Origin: Eubacterium sp. UBA4343
GTDB lineage: Bacteria; Bacillota; Clostridia; Lachnospirales; Lachnospiraceae
NCBI GenBank assembly: GCA_002394235.1
Contig: DGTF01000061.1
Span: 1-64,000, forward strand
DNA length: 64,000 nt
Direction of reading: 5' to 3'
Every line of letters starts with the position of its first letter. The first letter of the stretch is position 1. Below are positions 41,524 to 51,267 of the stretch, in pieces. The notes below the pieces were generated by a model. That model was not told the DNA's origin. It worked only from the letters and a program-made list of their open reading frames with translations, and searched no databases. Made by a program: the position numbers and the translations under genes.

Positions 41524-42003
41524 TCACTTATGATATGGCTCATGATGCAGAATGCGGAAGCTGCGGTAAATCTGTTCGAGAAGAATCATGCGCATCAGCT
41601 GATGCGGAAAGGTCATTTTTGAGAAGCTGAGCTTCCGGTCCGCTCTTTGCAGGACCTGCGGGGAGAGACCCAGCGAGCCGCCAATCACAAATACTATATG
41701 ACTAATTCCACGTACGGTCAATGAAGAAATCCGTTCAGAAAGCTCAACAGAATCCAGCATTTCCCCGTCGATGGCAAGCGCGATCACAAAGGCATTGTCC
41801 GGGATGAGCTTCAGGAGACGGTCTCCCTCCTTTTCCCGGATCGCGTCCTCTTCCGCCGCGGATGCGCCTTCGGGAGTTTTCTCATCTGCAGCTTCCAGGA
41901 TCTGAAGCGTGCAGTAGCGGCTGAGCCGCTTACTGTACTCGGCGATTCCCGCCGTCAGATATTTTTCCTTGATTTTTCCGACACAGGCAATTGTAATTTT
42001 CAT
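41524..42003 (-). CDS. rlmH: 23S rRNA (pseudouridine1915-N3)-methyltransferase RlmH
   Basis: 159 residues, the family length. [20 protein letters not shown], then the SPOUT knot [18 protein letters not shown] and [20 protein letters not shown], ending [14 protein letters not shown]. It methylates pseudouridine 1915 in helix 69 of 23S rRNA. AGGAACA precedes the ATG. Confidence 0.97.
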   Translation of the reverse strand: MKITIACVGKIKEKYLTAGIAEYSKRLSRYCTLQILEAADEKTPEGASAAEEDAIREKEGDRLLKLIPDNAFVIALAIDGEMLDSVELSERISSLTVRGISHIVFVIGGSLGLSPQVLQRADRKLSFSKMTFPHQLMRMILLEQIYRSFRILHHEPYHK

Positions 42004-42144
42004 AAGGTATGTTCCTGAATAATTTGCGCCCTGAATGATTTGTCAGTGAACTGCGATAACCTGCAGGATTACGGCCTTTAAGGGGAAAATGTGATACAGC
42101 GCTGTAATCTCTGTGAACGGAGACCGTCATTCAGAAGAAACGAA

Positions 42145-42170
42145 AACATCCCGGAGAACTCCGGGATGTT
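42145..42170 (-). terminator. Terminator after the nfn operon
   Basis: AACATCCCGGAG/CTCCGGGATGTT with a 2-nt AA loop and TTCGTTT on the minus strand. It lies beyond the repeat that follows the nfnB stop. Confidence 0.8.
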
Positions 42171-42173
42171 TCG

Positions 42174-42236
42174 AAACGAGATAAAACGCGCTTCGCAGAC
42201 GTTGTCTCAATATCGCGACGATCGCGTAAATCAAAA
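42174..42236. repeat. Second dispersed repeat family, copy B
   Basis: AACGAGATAAAACGCGCTTC and ATCGCGACGATCGCGTAAAT correspond to parts of 9700-9795. It ends at the nfnB stop codon. Confidence 0.65.
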
Positions 42237-43640
42237 TCACTTTGCGGATTTGGATCTGATGAATTCGTCAATTCCCTTCGCGGCCGCTTTACCTGCGCCC
42301 ATGGCCAGGATTACGGTCGCCGCGCCGGTAACCGCGTCGCCGCCGGCAAATACGCCTTCCTTGGTCGTCTGGCCGTTCTCCTCGCTTGCAATGATACATT
42401 TTCTCTTGTTCACGTCGAGTCCAACTGTGGTAGAGGAAATCAGAGGATTCGGAGATGTTCCAAGGGACATGATGACGGTATCACAGTCCATGTTGAACTC
42501 AGAACCCGGGATCTCAACCGGGCGGCGTCTTCCCGAAGCATCCGGCTCACCGAGCTCCATGCGGATGCAGCGGATGGATTTCACCCAGCCGGTCTTCTCA
42601 TCTGCGATGATTTCCACCGGATTTGTCAGCAGATCAAAGATAATGCCCTCTTCCTTTGCGTGATGAACTTCCTCGCGACGAGCCGGAAGCTCCTCCTCGG
42701 AACGGCGGTATACAATGTGTACCTCGGCGCCGAGACGCAGTGCGGTTCTGGCAGCATCCATGGCAACATTTCCTCCGCCGACAACGACTACCTTTTTGCC
42801 TCTGTGAATAGGTGTGTAGTAATCATCGCGATAAGCCTTCATGAGGTTATTCCGGGTGAGGTACTCGTTTGCGGAGAATACGCCGAGCGCGGTTTCACCC
42901 GGGATATTCATGAAACGCGGAAGTCCTGCGCCGGAACCAATAAATACAGCCTCAAAGCCATCTTCGCCGAGAAGCTCGTCGACCTTCTCGGATTTGCCGA
43001 TAACGACATTTGTATCGATTTTGACACCGAGACTCTTTACGTTCTCGACTTCCTTCTCAACGACCTTGTCCTTTGGAAGACGGAATTCCGGGATTCCATA
43101 GGCAAGAACGCCGCCGGCCTTATGAAGCGCCTCAAAGATCGTGACATCATAGCCGAGCTTTGCGAGATCTCCGGCACAGGTCAGACCCGAAGGACCGGCT
43201 CCGATAATCGCAACCTTGTGGCCGTTCTTCTCCTTCGCGGGAGTCGGCTTGATTCCGTTCTCTTTTGCCCAGTCCGCCGTAAATCTCTCGAGCTTTCCGA
43301 TGGAGACCGCCTCACCTTTGATTCCGCGGATACATCTCTCCTCACACTGTGTCTCCTGAGGACATACACGTCCGCAGACAGCCGGAAGAGAACTGGATTC
43401 ACTGATGACATCATAGGCGTGCCGGAAGTCACCGTCTTTTATGCCGCTGATAAATGCCGGAATATTAATATGAACAGGGCAGCCTTCCACACATCTGGGC
43501 TTCTTGCAGTTCAGGCATCTGGTAGCCTCAGCCATCGCCTCTTCCTGATTATATCCAAGGCAGACCTCATCGAAGTTAGTGGCACGAACCTTGGGATCCT
43601 GCTCTCTGACAGGAACTTTCTTCAGCATATCAACTTCCAT
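42237..43640 (-). CDS. nfnB: NfnB-like / glutamate synthase small-chain-like flavoprotein
   Basis: About 467 residues. The N-terminal domain has two cysteine sets for [4Fe-4S] clusters (CLNCKKPRCVEGCP and CGRVCPQETQCEERC). FAD fold AIIGAGPSGLTCAGDLA and NADPH fold VVVGGGNVAMDAARTALRLG follow, then FAGGDAVTGAATVI. Alone it could be called GltA or glutamate synthase beta. The adjacent NfnA-like gene makes the electron-bifurcating NADH-dependent ferredoxin:NADP oxidoreductase the better reading. A GTG at 43643 is also possible; ATG 43640 overlaps the nfnA stop and has GGAGGTG upstream. Confidence 0.87.
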   Translation of the reverse strand: MEVDMLKKVPVREQDPKVRATNFDEVCLGYNQEEAMAEATRCLNCKKPRCVEGCPVHINIPAFISGIKDGDFRHAYDVISESSSLPAVCGRVCPQETQCEERCIRGIKGEAVSIGKLERFTADWAKENGIKPTPAKEKNGHKVAIIGAGPSGLTCAGDLAKLGYDVTIFEALHKAGGVLAYGIPEFRLPKDKVVEKEVENVKSLGVKIDTNVVIGKSEKVDELLGEDGFEAVFIGSGAGLPRFMNIPGETALGVFSANEYLTRNNLMKAYRDDYYTPIHRGKKVVVVGGGNVAMDAARTALRLGAEVHIVYRRSEEELPARREEVHHAKEEGIIFDLLTNPVEIIADEKTGWVKSIRCIRMELGEPDASGRRRPVEIPGSEFNMDCDTVIMSLGTSPNPLISSTTVGLDVNKRKCIIASEENGQTTKEGVFAGGDAVTGAATVILAMGAGKAAAKGIDEFIRSKSAK

Positions 43641-44527
43641 CACTTGTCACCTCCGCACATTCCGCAGCCGCCGTGATGGGCATCACCCTCCTGAGCCTTC
43701 AGGATCGCACGGCCTTCCTCTGTCTGATACATTCTGTTTCTCTGCATGGCCTGGTCAAAATCGATGAGATGGCCGTCAAACTCCGGTCCGTCTACACACG
43801 CAAATTTGACCTCTCCGCCGACCATGACACGGCAGGCGCCGCACATGCCGGTTCCGTCGACCATAATCGGATTCATGCTGACTACTGTGTGGATGCCGAA
43901 TTCCTTCGTCAGCTTGCATACGAACTTCATCATGATCATCGGTCCGATTGCAACGCACCAGTCGTAGTGCTTGCCCTCTTTTTCGATCAGATCCTGAAGA
44001 CATACGGTGACCATACCCTTGCGCTGATAGGAACCATCGTCTGTGGTGATGTAAAGGTTGCATACGGATTTGAATTCATCCTCAAGGATGACAAGATCTT
44101 TATTCTTGGCGCCGATAATGACATCCGCGGTCACGCCGTGCTCATGGAGCCATTTAACCTGCGGATATACTGGTGCGGTGCCGACACCGCCGGCGATGAA
44201 GACAATGCTTCTTTTCTTGAGCTCTTCAATCGGCGTGTCGATCAGATCGGACGGACGTCCGAGCGGTCCGACAAAATCTTCGAAGGAATCGCCTGCTGTA
44301 AGCTCGGCCATTCTCCGTGTGGAGTTTCCGATTGGCTGGAATACGATAGTAATCGTTCCGTTTTCCCGGTCGTAATCACAGATAGTCAGAGGAATACGCT
44401 CTCCTACTTCATCAACCTTGGCGATGATGAACTGCCCGGGCTGACAATGCTTTGCTACCATTGGCGCCTTAACTACCATACGGTAGATATTTGCGGCCAG
44501 GTTGTCTGCAGACAAAATCTTATACAT
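43640..44527 (-). CDS. nfnA: NfnA-like FAD/NAD-binding subunit
   Basis: 295 residues. FAD-binding ferredoxin-reductase fold (RIPLTICDYD, VGPLGRP), NAD fold FIAGGVGTAPVYPQVKWL, and a [2Fe-2S] site in GTGMCGACRVMVGG with KFACVDGPEFDGH. It ends in a Cys-rich GGCGMCGGDK. This is the sulfide/dihydroorotate-dehydrogenase-like subunit which with NfnB couples NADH and reduced ferredoxin to NADPH formation in fermenting Clostridia. AGGAGG lies 5 nt before ATG 44527. Confidence 0.9.
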   Translation of the reverse strand: MYKILSADNLAANIYRMVVKAPMVAKHCQPGQFIIAKVDEVGERIPLTICDYDRENGTITIVFQPIGNSTRRMAELTAGDSFEDFVGPLGRPSDLIDTPIEELKKRSIVFIAGGVGTAPVYPQVKWLHEHGVTADVIIGAKNKDLVILEDEFKSVCNLYITTDDGSYQRKGMVTVCLQDLIEKEGKHYDWCVAIGPMIMMKFVCKLTKEFGIHTVVSMNPIMVDGTGMCGACRVMVGGEVKFACVDGPEFDGHLIDFDQAMQRNRMYQTEEGRAILKAQEGDAHHGGCGMCGGDK

Positions 44528-44762
44528 GTTGTCCTCCTGATATAAAAATATATTCGCGCAATTCAAGCATATCATGATTCTTCATATACAATGATATCGT
44601 GACCACGCATCCTCACGGAAAACAGAAGCTTTCCGTAATGATCGGTATTAGATCATCTGGATCGGGATGCATCCGGAACGCCTTCGAAATGCATCAGAAG
44701 CAGATTCTGTAATAGTTTACCATAAATCAGAAACTTTGTGAGGATTTTTTTAAATTTTAGTG
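44528..44762. other. Spacer upstream of nfnA
   Basis: AT-rich non-coding stretch; with the adjoining repeat it makes a 325-bp gap. It must contain the nfn promoter, but no pair of boxes stands out with proper spacing. No gene seen. Confidence 0.5.
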
Positions 44763-44850
44763 TAGGATTGCGGGAGTGCGAAGCACGGAGCAATCCGCAG
44801 CTTATACAAATTGTGGTACCCCGCATGCGGAGCAATCCGCAGCCAGACCG
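44763..44850. repeat. Dispersed intergenic repeat, copy 7
   Basis: GGATTGCGGGAGTGCGAAGC, ACGGAGCAATCCGCAGCTTA, TACAAATTGTGGTACCCCGC and ATGCGGAGCAATCCGCAGCC. The outer GGATTGCGG and CCGCAGCC-type ends let the copy fold on itself. It abuts the stop of the TPR protein gene. Confidence 0.75.
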
Positions 44851-44852
44851 GC

Positions 44853-46283
44853 TCAGTTCGTGTTCTCTTCGGCAGCTTTATCGCTTTCTGAATCGGTCTG
44901 TTCCCTGTTCTCCGAGTTTGCGGAAGAGGTTGATGAAGAAGCTTCCGGAGTCGGCGTGGCAGTCGGTGTCGGTGTTGCCGCTTCCGTTGGTGTCGGCGTG
45001 GCTACCGTCTCCGAATTGTAGGCATTCACCGGGTTGTAGGTATTGCTCGCCTCCTGGGTCGGTGTGGCTGTTGGTGTCGGTGTTGCTGTCGGGGTAGCCA
45101 CTGAGTAGATATAGGTCGCAGATGCTACCTTTCCGAGCTTTCCGTCCTTGCTGCACAGCACCGCGTAGAAGATATGCTCTCCCTGACGCATGCTCACAGG
45201 CTTGGTATATTTGTTGCTGCTTTTGGTCGGTGTCTGATCAAACGCATAGTAGCACGTATAACCGTCCGGGACCGTGACCGTAATGTGGGTGACATCGGTG
45301 TCTGTGTCATTGCCGGAGGAAGACGAAACCGATTCGGCGCTGCTGTTCTTGCCCTTCACATGTGTATAGGTACCGGATTCCGGTGTGATCTTCGGAGCGG
45401 CAGGTGTATCCAGCTCGATGCTGAATTCCTGACTGGAAGTCTCACTGGTGAGTCCCTTGTCTGTAACAACGATTGCCTTGACCGTTGTGGTTCCCTCCTT
45501 CAGTTTAAAGGAGCCGGCATACCTGGAAGATGAAAGATCCGGCGTGGAATCATCCGTCGTGTAGTAGATGGTTCCGTTGTCAGAGGACTCGATCGTTATG
45601 GTCTGAATGTCATTGTAAGTACCGCCTTCTGGGGTGATGGTCGGCGCCTTCGGAAGGTAATTCTCATATTTCGCCAGTACCTTCTTGTTTTTGCAGTTCT
45701 TCAGCAGGGTGCGTATCGCGTCCGAGTTCCTGTCGGCGGTATATAGTTTGATCAAAAGGTCATATGCTCTGGTATAGTCGCCGTTTCCGGAAATCAGTTG
45801 CTCCAGAACAGATTCTGCGTCACTGTTTTTCTTCAGGGCAGCATAGATTTCTGCCTCCAGATAAAGCCCGTCGTCATTGTCAGCGTCAATTTTCAGAGCC
45901 TTTGTGATATAGGACAGGGCATCGTCATAATCGCCGATCTCATAGGAGTTCTGCGCTTTTTCATACTGATAGGCAAAGGATCCGCGCTGTCTACTGAGAT
46001 GAAGCGACACGGAAGTGATGATAACAGCCGCGCAGGCCGCGGCTATCAGGACAATCAGCAGGAGGATCTTGCGGCGGATCTGCTGCTTTCGCTTTTCAAT
46101 CGCCTGTTCCCGTTCCATCTCTTCGCGGCGTCGCTGTGCTTCATCCTCTTTTCTTTTTTTATCTTCCTGAATCTTGCTTTCAATCGTGACATAGTCAGGC
46201 ACGAGCTGTACCTCGTGTCCGCATACGGGGCAGATCAGTTCATCATCCGGAAATTGCGCGCCACAGTTTGTGCAAGTCCTCAT
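44853..46283 (-). CDS. Zinc-ribbon/TPR membrane protein with chitobiase-like Ig modules
   Basis: 476 residues. An N-terminal zinc ribbon (CTNCGAQFPDDELICPVCGH), a charged coiled coil, and a single membrane helix (about 70-92). External TPR-like repeats follow (YEKAQNSYEIGDYDDALSYI, KALKIDADNDDGLY). Two Ig-like domains of the chitobiase C-terminal/FN3-like type have PEGGTYNDIQTITIE, IYYTTDDSTPD and PESGTYTHVKG. A low-complexity ATPTPT tail ends in Ser/Glu/Asn. The ribbon is predicted inside and the TPR/Ig part outside. Function unknown; its start lies 3 bp from the ftsK stop, so it is co-transcribed with ftsK. Confidence 0.82.
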   Translation of the reverse strand: MRTCTNCGAQFPDDELICPVCGHEVQLVPDYVTIESKIQEDKKRKEDEAQRRREEMEREQAIEKRKQQIRRKILLLIVLIAAACAAVIITSVSLHLSRQRGSFAYQYEKAQNSYEIGDYDDALSYITKALKIDADNDDGLYLEAEIYAALKKNSDAESVLEQLISGNGDYTRAYDLLIKLYTADRNSDAIRTLLKNCKNKKVLAKYENYLPKAPTITPEGGTYNDIQTITIESSDNGTIYYTTDDSTPDLSSSRYAGSFKLKEGTTTVKAIVVTDKGLTSETSSQEFSIELDTPAAPKITPESGTYTHVKGKNSSAESVSSSSGNDTDTDVTHITVTVPDGYTCYYAFDQTPTKSSNKYTKPVSMRQGEHIFYAVLCSKDGKLGKVASATYIYSVATPTATPTPTATPTQEASNTYNPVNAYNSETVATPTPTEAATPTPTATPTPEASSSTSSANSENREQTDSESDKAAEENTN

Positions 46284-46286
46284 TGA

Positions 46287-49200
46287 TCAATTCTCCTCCA
46301 GGTAATTCTCAAATTGTTCCATCGACATCAAGACTTTGCGTGGTTTTGTTCCTTCTTCTTCTCCGACGACACCGGCATCACAGAGCTGATCCATGATTCT
46401 GGCAGCGCGGTTGAATCCGATCCGGAATGCCCGCTGAAGCATACCGATCGAAGCTTTATCCTTTTCAATAATCAGTTTTCCGGCATCCGTGAAATAGGAA
46501 TCCGTGTCCATCGCGTCTCCGCTTGGACTGACAGATCCGGCGGCGTTTTTGTCGATTGCCTCCTGAATCTGCATCATGTTTTCCTGTGTAAAGTGCAGGA
46601 CCTTGTGGTTCTCCTTTAAATAATTGACTACGTTTGCGATCTCTTCATCCGTCAGAAAAGCACCCTGAATACGGGCGGGCTTCTGGTAGCCCTGCGGATA
46701 AAAGAGCATATCACCCTTGCCGAGTAGCTTCTCCGCACCATTCATGTCAATGATTGTTCGTGAATCAACACCCGAGGTTACGGAAAGAGCAATTCTCGAA
46801 GGCATATTTGCCTTGATCAGTCCGGTAATGACATTGACGGAAGGACGCTGGGTCGCGATGATCAGATGAATGCCACAGGCACGGGCAAGCTGAGCCAGCC
46901 GGCAGATCGCGTCCTCCACCTCATTCTGCGCGACCATCATAAGGTCCGCAAGCTCGTCCACAACGATTACGATGCGGAACATTTTCTTCGGCTTTTTGCC
47001 GTTTTCATCCGGCGGCATCGCATCTACCTTTTCGTTGTAGCCTCTCAGATCGCGCACGCCCATCTCCGCGAATTTCTGGTAGCGGTCGGTCATCTCCGAG
47101 ACGGCCCAGTTCAGAGCGCCCGCAGCCTTCTTCGGATCTGTGACGACCGGGATCAGCAGATGCGGAATCCCGTTGTATACGGAAAGCTCAACGACCTTCG
47201 GGTCGATCATGATGAATTTCACCTCATCCGGTCTGGACTTGTATAGGATACTCATGATGAAGGTGTTGATGCAGACCGATTTTCCGGAACCGGTAGCTCC
47301 GGCGATCAGCAGATGCGGCATCTTCGCGATATCGGCGATCACCGGCTGTCCGGCGATGTCTTTTCCGACACAGATCGCGAGCTTTGATTTCGCCTTCCGG
47401 AAAGCCTCGGATTCCAGAAGCTCCCGCATGCTGACTGTGGTATTTGTCTTGTTCGGGACTTCGATCCCGATTGCTGCCTTGCCGGGAATCGGGGCTTCAA
47501 TACGCACATCGGTGGCTGCCAGGTTCAGCTTGATATCGTCCTGAAGACTCAGGATCTTGCTGACCTTTACGCCCATCTGCGGGGTCAGCTCATACTGTGT
47601 AACGGTGGGGCCGCAGCTGATGTGGTTGATGGTGACTTCCACGCCGAAATTATGAAGCGTCTGCTGGAGCTTTGCGGCTGTCGCCTTAAGATGCTCGTTC
47701 GAGTCGCCTCTCTGATTGGGCTTCGGAGGATTGAGCAGATCAATCGGGGGAAAAACATATTCCTCCGCGATCTCTTCCTCCTGTTCCGGAACCTGAATCT
47801 CTTCTGGCGCGCCTGCGGAGGACTTTGCCCTCCGGATGCTTGTCCGTCTCTCACCGGCAGCCGGAGCGTTTTCATCTGGTTGAGTCTGCGCAGTCCGGTC
47901 CCCGTTGTCGTTCGGATAAACGCAGCTATCAATTCGGTCGCTGCTCTCCTCTGGAGAGGTATTCATCTCATCCGTCTCTCCATTCTCCTCCGGATCAGAC
48001 TTCTTCTCTGCCTGTCCGCGTCCGTCTACAGCAGAAGCGGTATCAACAGCCATGTCGTGGGATGATCTGCCGGCGGTTTCTCCGAAATGGTTTTCCTGAC
48101 CGGCGGATGAAAGAGAAGACTCTGTTCCCGGGAAAACGGCGGCATCATCGGTTCTTCCCGTGCCATTGCTGATAATGGCATCTGGAATTGCTTCAGGTGT
48201 GATCAGATCATCAGCTTCCGGTTCAGCTCCAGCGTCAAGGATCTCCCCTGTCTCAGGATCAAAGGAAGTAACCGCCCTGTTATTGGGCTTGCTGTCTCTG
48301 CTTTCAGGATTGCTGCTGTCCGGTGTCTGATCCGTCTGCAGCTGCGAGATGATCGGCGCGAGGGAAGCCGCGTCAATGGTTGTCTTCGATACGGGCGAAG
48401 ATGCCTTTGCAGCAAAACCCGGATCCCTGTCGGGATGCGGAATCGTCTGAGGCTCGACACGGCGGGCCATCCGGGTGGTCTCCTCGGCCGCAGCCTGCCG
48501 TTCTCTGGTCTTCATGCGAAGCGCCGCCTCCCGCTCCTTCTTCGCGATTGCCGCATCTCTTTTTTCCTGACGGATCAGCCGGCGCTCTTCTCTCTCCTGC
48601 TCACGAATGTCGCGGGTGTCATATAGATAATCGCTGCGGTCACGTATGAGTGAAAAAAGAGATTTCTGTGTGAGGAGAAGCGCAAAGATTACCAGCGCGA
48701 TAATCACGATAACATAAGCGCCGATGATACCGAAGCCTCTTCCGAACAGCAGAACCAGAATTCCTCCCAGGATCCCGCCTCCGGTATGGTATCTGGAGCA
48801 CTCGCGGAAGATTTGCGCAGGTCCGGTGCTCTTCTCATATCCGCTCAGGATCAGCTGGGCAAAGGCACAGATAAAGATATACAGTCCCGACAGCGAGATG
48901 ACTCTTCGTGTGACATCCGGGGAAGCTGAATTCGCTATCAGGAAAATCACGAGATAGAGAAGCAGAAACGGAAAAATATATGCAGTGATTCCAAAAAGGC
49001 CAAATGCAAGCGCTGCCAGAGCAGATCCAAGCGGACCGGCCAGGCCGATACAGGAGAGAAACAGCAGAATACTGATGCCGAGTGTCAGGAGAATCCCGAC
49101 GTCACGTTTGATTTCCGCCTCGCGCTTTGCTTCGGAGCGGGTGGAATGTCCGGATGTCCGGTATTGTGATGCGGCCCCGGCGGATGATCTTCCGGAGGAA

Positions 49201-49394
49201 CGCCGCCTGGAGGAGGTCGTTCCTGAAGTGCCTTTCCCGGAGGAACTTCTTGCGTATGAGCTTTTTCCAGAAGATCTGCCCGATGAAGCGGAAGCCCCGG
49301 ATGCTTTCAGCTTCCCCGTCGCTGAAGTCTTCCGGGCTTTGCTCTTTGTGGAAACGCCGGACGCGGTTTCCTGTCTCCCCTTACTATGTGCCAA
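46287..49394 (-). CDS. ftsK: DNA translocase FtsK/SpoIIIE
   Basis: 1035 residues. A Ser/Lys/Arg-rich N-terminus, four membrane helices (about 100-240), then a long poorly conserved linker. The RecA-like motor has LLIAGATGSGKSVCINTFI (Walker A), RIVIVVDELADLMM (Walker B) and IATQRPSVNVITGLIKANMP. The C-terminal winged-helix gamma domain is GMLQRAFRIGFNRAARIMDQ. It pumps chromosomal DNA through the septum or into the forespore. The start is a TTG at 49394, with AGGAG 9 nt upstream. Confidence 0.95.
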   Translation of the reverse strand: MAHSKGRQETASGVSTKSKARKTSATGKLKASGASASSGRSSGKSSYARSSSGKGTSGTTSSRRRSSGRSSAGAASQYRTSGHSTRSEAKREAEIKRDVGILLTLGISILLFLSCIGLAGPLGSALAALAFGLFGITAYIFPFLLLYLVIFLIANSASPDVTRRVISLSGLYIFICAFAQLILSGYEKSTGPAQIFRECSRYHTGGGILGGILVLLFGRGFGIIGAYVIVIIALVIFALLLTQKSLFSLIRDRSDYLYDTRDIREQEREERRLIRQEKRDAAIAKKEREAALRMKTRERQAAAEETTRMARRVEPQTIPHPDRDPGFAAKASSPVSKTTIDAASLAPIISQLQTDQTPDSSNPESRDSKPNNRAVTSFDPETGEILDAGAEPEADDLITPEAIPDAIISNGTGRTDDAAVFPGTESSLSSAGQENHFGETAGRSSHDMAVDTASAVDGRGQAEKKSDPEENGETDEMNTSPEESSDRIDSCVYPNDNGDRTAQTQPDENAPAAGERRTSIRRAKSSAGAPEEIQVPEQEEEIAEEYVFPPIDLLNPPKPNQRGDSNEHLKATAAKLQQTLHNFGVEVTINHISCGPTVTQYELTPQMGVKVSKILSLQDDIKLNLAATDVRIEAPIPGKAAIGIEVPNKTNTTVSMRELLESEAFRKAKSKLAICVGKDIAGQPVIADIAKMPHLLIAGATGSGKSVCINTFIMSILYKSRPDEVKFIMIDPKVVELSVYNGIPHLLIPVVTDPKKAAGALNWAVSEMTDRYQKFAEMGVRDLRGYNEKVDAMPPDENGKKPKKMFRIVIVVDELADLMMVAQNEVEDAICRLAQLARACGIHLIIATQRPSVNVITGLIKANMPSRIALSVTSGVDSRTIIDMNGAEKLLGKGDMLFYPQGYQKPARIQGAFLTDEEIANVVNYLKENHKVLHFTQENMMQIQEAIDKNAAGSVSPSGDAMDTDSYFTDAGKLIIEKDKASIGMLQRAFRIGFNRAARIMDQLCDAGVVGEEEGTKPRKVLMSMEQFENYLEEN

Positions 49395-49421
49395 TGATTA
49401 CACTCCTCTTATCCGATTGTC

Positions 49422-50291
49422 TCAGTGCAGGTACGCAATGATGGATAGTACACCTGCCGCCAGACAATAAACTGCAAAAAAACGATTTGAATTTCTGTTC
49501 AATAACTGAATGGTATAACGGAGTACCAGATATCCGACCACTGCAGCGACAAGAATCCCCACGATACACGGACCTATGCCCACGGTCTTCCCGACAGATA
49601 CCGGTGATGGTCCCTCAAGAAGCAGACCTCCCAGAATTGACGGAATACTGATCAGCATGGCATACCGGATCGTGTATTTTCTGGAAAAACCCGCGAGACT
49701 GCATCCGGCCATGATCATACCGATTCTGGAAACCCCGGGAACCGCTGAAATTCCCTGGAAGACCCCGATGATCAAGGCGTCAGAATACCTCGTGCCCTTC
49801 GGCTTTTTTTTCCGGTCGTCTGAGAATGAGGAAACCATCAGCATCAGCGCGGTAACCATAAATCCCATGGCGGTGATCAGAAGATTGCGGGCGCCAATCT
49901 CTGCAAAACGGCGAAGAATCAAGGCAATCAGGACGGTCGGAATCATGGAAACCGCCAGATATACCACAAGTCTGCGGTAAGCGGATTTTAGCATCGGACG
50001 GTATTCCCCATCCTCTGAATGTCCGAAGTTTCGCACGAAGGTGATCAGGTTGAATATGCCGTCCTGAAGGAGGCCGGCAAGCGCGTTCCACAGACGGAGA
50101 AGATCATCCTTCAGAACAAGGCATACCGCTGCCAGCGTTCCGATATGCATCAGCGTCAGAAACTTCAGCGAAAGCCCGGTGCTGATTCCCATAAAACTGC
50201 CGGCCAGCACCAGATGTCCGGAGCTGCTGACAGGAAGAAAGGATGCAATACCCTGTATGCACCCCAGAATCATCGCCTGTAGAATAGACAT
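49422..50291 (-). CDS. uppP: UppP/BacA-like membrane protein with altered catalytic motif
   Basis: 289 residues with about eight helices. SFLPVSSSGHLVLAG and the second signature SAVPGVSRIGMIMAGCSLAG identify the undecaprenyl-diphosphate phosphatase family. In characterised enzymes the first motif is (E/Q)G.(T/A)EFLPVSSSGH with an essential Glu. Here the sequence reads QGIASFLPVSSSGH, so that Glu is Ser17 and the other Glu position is Gln13. The His and the Arg of SRIG are kept. It may be a paralogue with changed activity. AGGAG precedes the ATG; ftsK follows after 27 bp. Confidence 0.85.
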   Translation of the reverse strand: MSILQAMILGCIQGIASFLPVSSSGHLVLAGSFMGISTGLSLKFLTLMHIGTLAAVCLVLKDDLLRLWNALAGLLQDGIFNLITFVRNFGHSEDGEYRPMLKSAYRRLVVYLAVSMIPTVLIALILRRFAEIGARNLLITAMGFMVTALMLMVSSFSDDRKKKPKGTRYSDALIIGVFQGISAVPGVSRIGMIMAGCSLAGFSRKYTIRYAMLISIPSILGGLLLEGPSPVSVGKTVGIGPCIVGILVAAVVGYLVLRYTIQLLNRNSNRFFAVYCLAAGVLSIIAYLH

Positions 50292-50322
50292 CGTTTACTC
50301 CTTATTTGTTCAGAGTTATAAG

Positions 50323-50360
50323 AAACCGGTCCGAAAATATCTGCAGGTCGGGACCGGTTT
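50323..50360 (-). terminator. Probable terminator of yebC
   Basis: AAACCGGTCC (50323-50332) and GGACCGGTTT (50351-50360) form a 10-bp stem. The T-run on the minus strand is short (TTTCTTAT), so termination may be partial. Confidence 0.65.
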
Positions 50361-50379
50361 AATGATCATATCAGTTCAA

Positions 50380-51123
50380 TTACTCCTCGTCGAGATCTCC
50401 GTCGAGGTTGGTGTAGACATTCTGAACGTCATCGCTCTCATCCAGAAGATCCAGAATCCTCTGAAGCATCTTGCGGTCATTCTCATCCGTCAGAGCTGTC
50501 TTTGTCTGAGGAAGCATGACGACATCCGCCTCAGACATGACAATGCCCTTCTTCTCGAGAGCTTCCCGAACCGCAGAGAAATCATTCGGAGCAGTCAGAA
50601 TCTCATAGCAATCCTCTTCTTCATTGAAATCTTCCGCGCCGCAGTCAAGGGCGAGCATCATAAGATCATCCGCGGAACCATCATAATCCTCTTTGCTGAC
50701 GATGATCTGTCCCTTCTCATCAAACATAAAGGAAACGCATCCGGGTGTTCCGACATTTCCGTTTCCCTTGGAGAATGCGCTTCTGACATCTGCTGCCGTG
50801 CGGTTCTTGTTGTCTGTAAGGGTCTGGACGATTACGGCAACTCCGCCGGGGCCGTAGCCTTCATAGGTGATGTGCTCATAGTTGTCCGCGTTCGCGGCAC
50901 CTGCAGCCTTTTCAATACCGCGCTTGATGGTATCGTTCGGCATGTTATTGGCCTTGGCTTTTGCGATTACATCACGAAGCTTGCTGTTGTTGTCCGGATC
51001 CGGTCCGCCCTCTTTCACGGCAATCACGATTTCACGGCCGATAATGGTAAAGATCTTGCCCTTAGCCGCGTCGTTCTTCTCCTTCTTATGCTTGATGTTC
51101 GCAAACTTTGAATGTCCTGACAT
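50380..51123 (-). CDS. yebC: YebC/PmpR (TACO1) family protein
   Basis: 247 residues, the family length. [20 protein letters not shown] at the N-terminus, [40 protein letters not shown] and a C-terminal acidic tail. Members are annotated as DNA-binding regulators; related proteins act in translation, so the role here is open. AGGAG precedes the ATG, and a strong promoter lies about 145 bp upstream. Confidence 0.95.
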   Translation of the reverse strand: MSGHSKFANIKHKKEKNDAAKGKIFTIIGREIVIAVKEGGPDPDNNSKLRDVIAKAKANNMPNDTIKRGIEKAAGAANADNYEHITYEGYGPGGVAVIVQTLTDNKNRTAADVRSAFSKGNGNVGTPGCVSFMFDEKGQIIVSKEDYDGSADDLMMLALDCGAEDFNEEEDCYEILTAPNDFSAVREALEKKGIVMSEADVVMLPQTKTALTDENDRKMLQRILDLLDESDDVQNVYTNLDGDLDEE

Positions 51124-51267
51124 AAAATTTCACTCCTCATTAAATTGTAGATAGTATATGAATTCAGCGCCGGATACTGTAACCGGCCATCCTGTATGCA
51201 GCGCCACGTGCTGTATACAGGGTCCGGCGGTTTTCATAACTAGCGCTAATTTTAACATTACTTTAAA

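Noticed and set aside
42660-44545. Long plus-strand ORFs opposite nfnB and nfnA
   Set aside because: Antisense frames of genes with clear cofactor motifs; no start signals.
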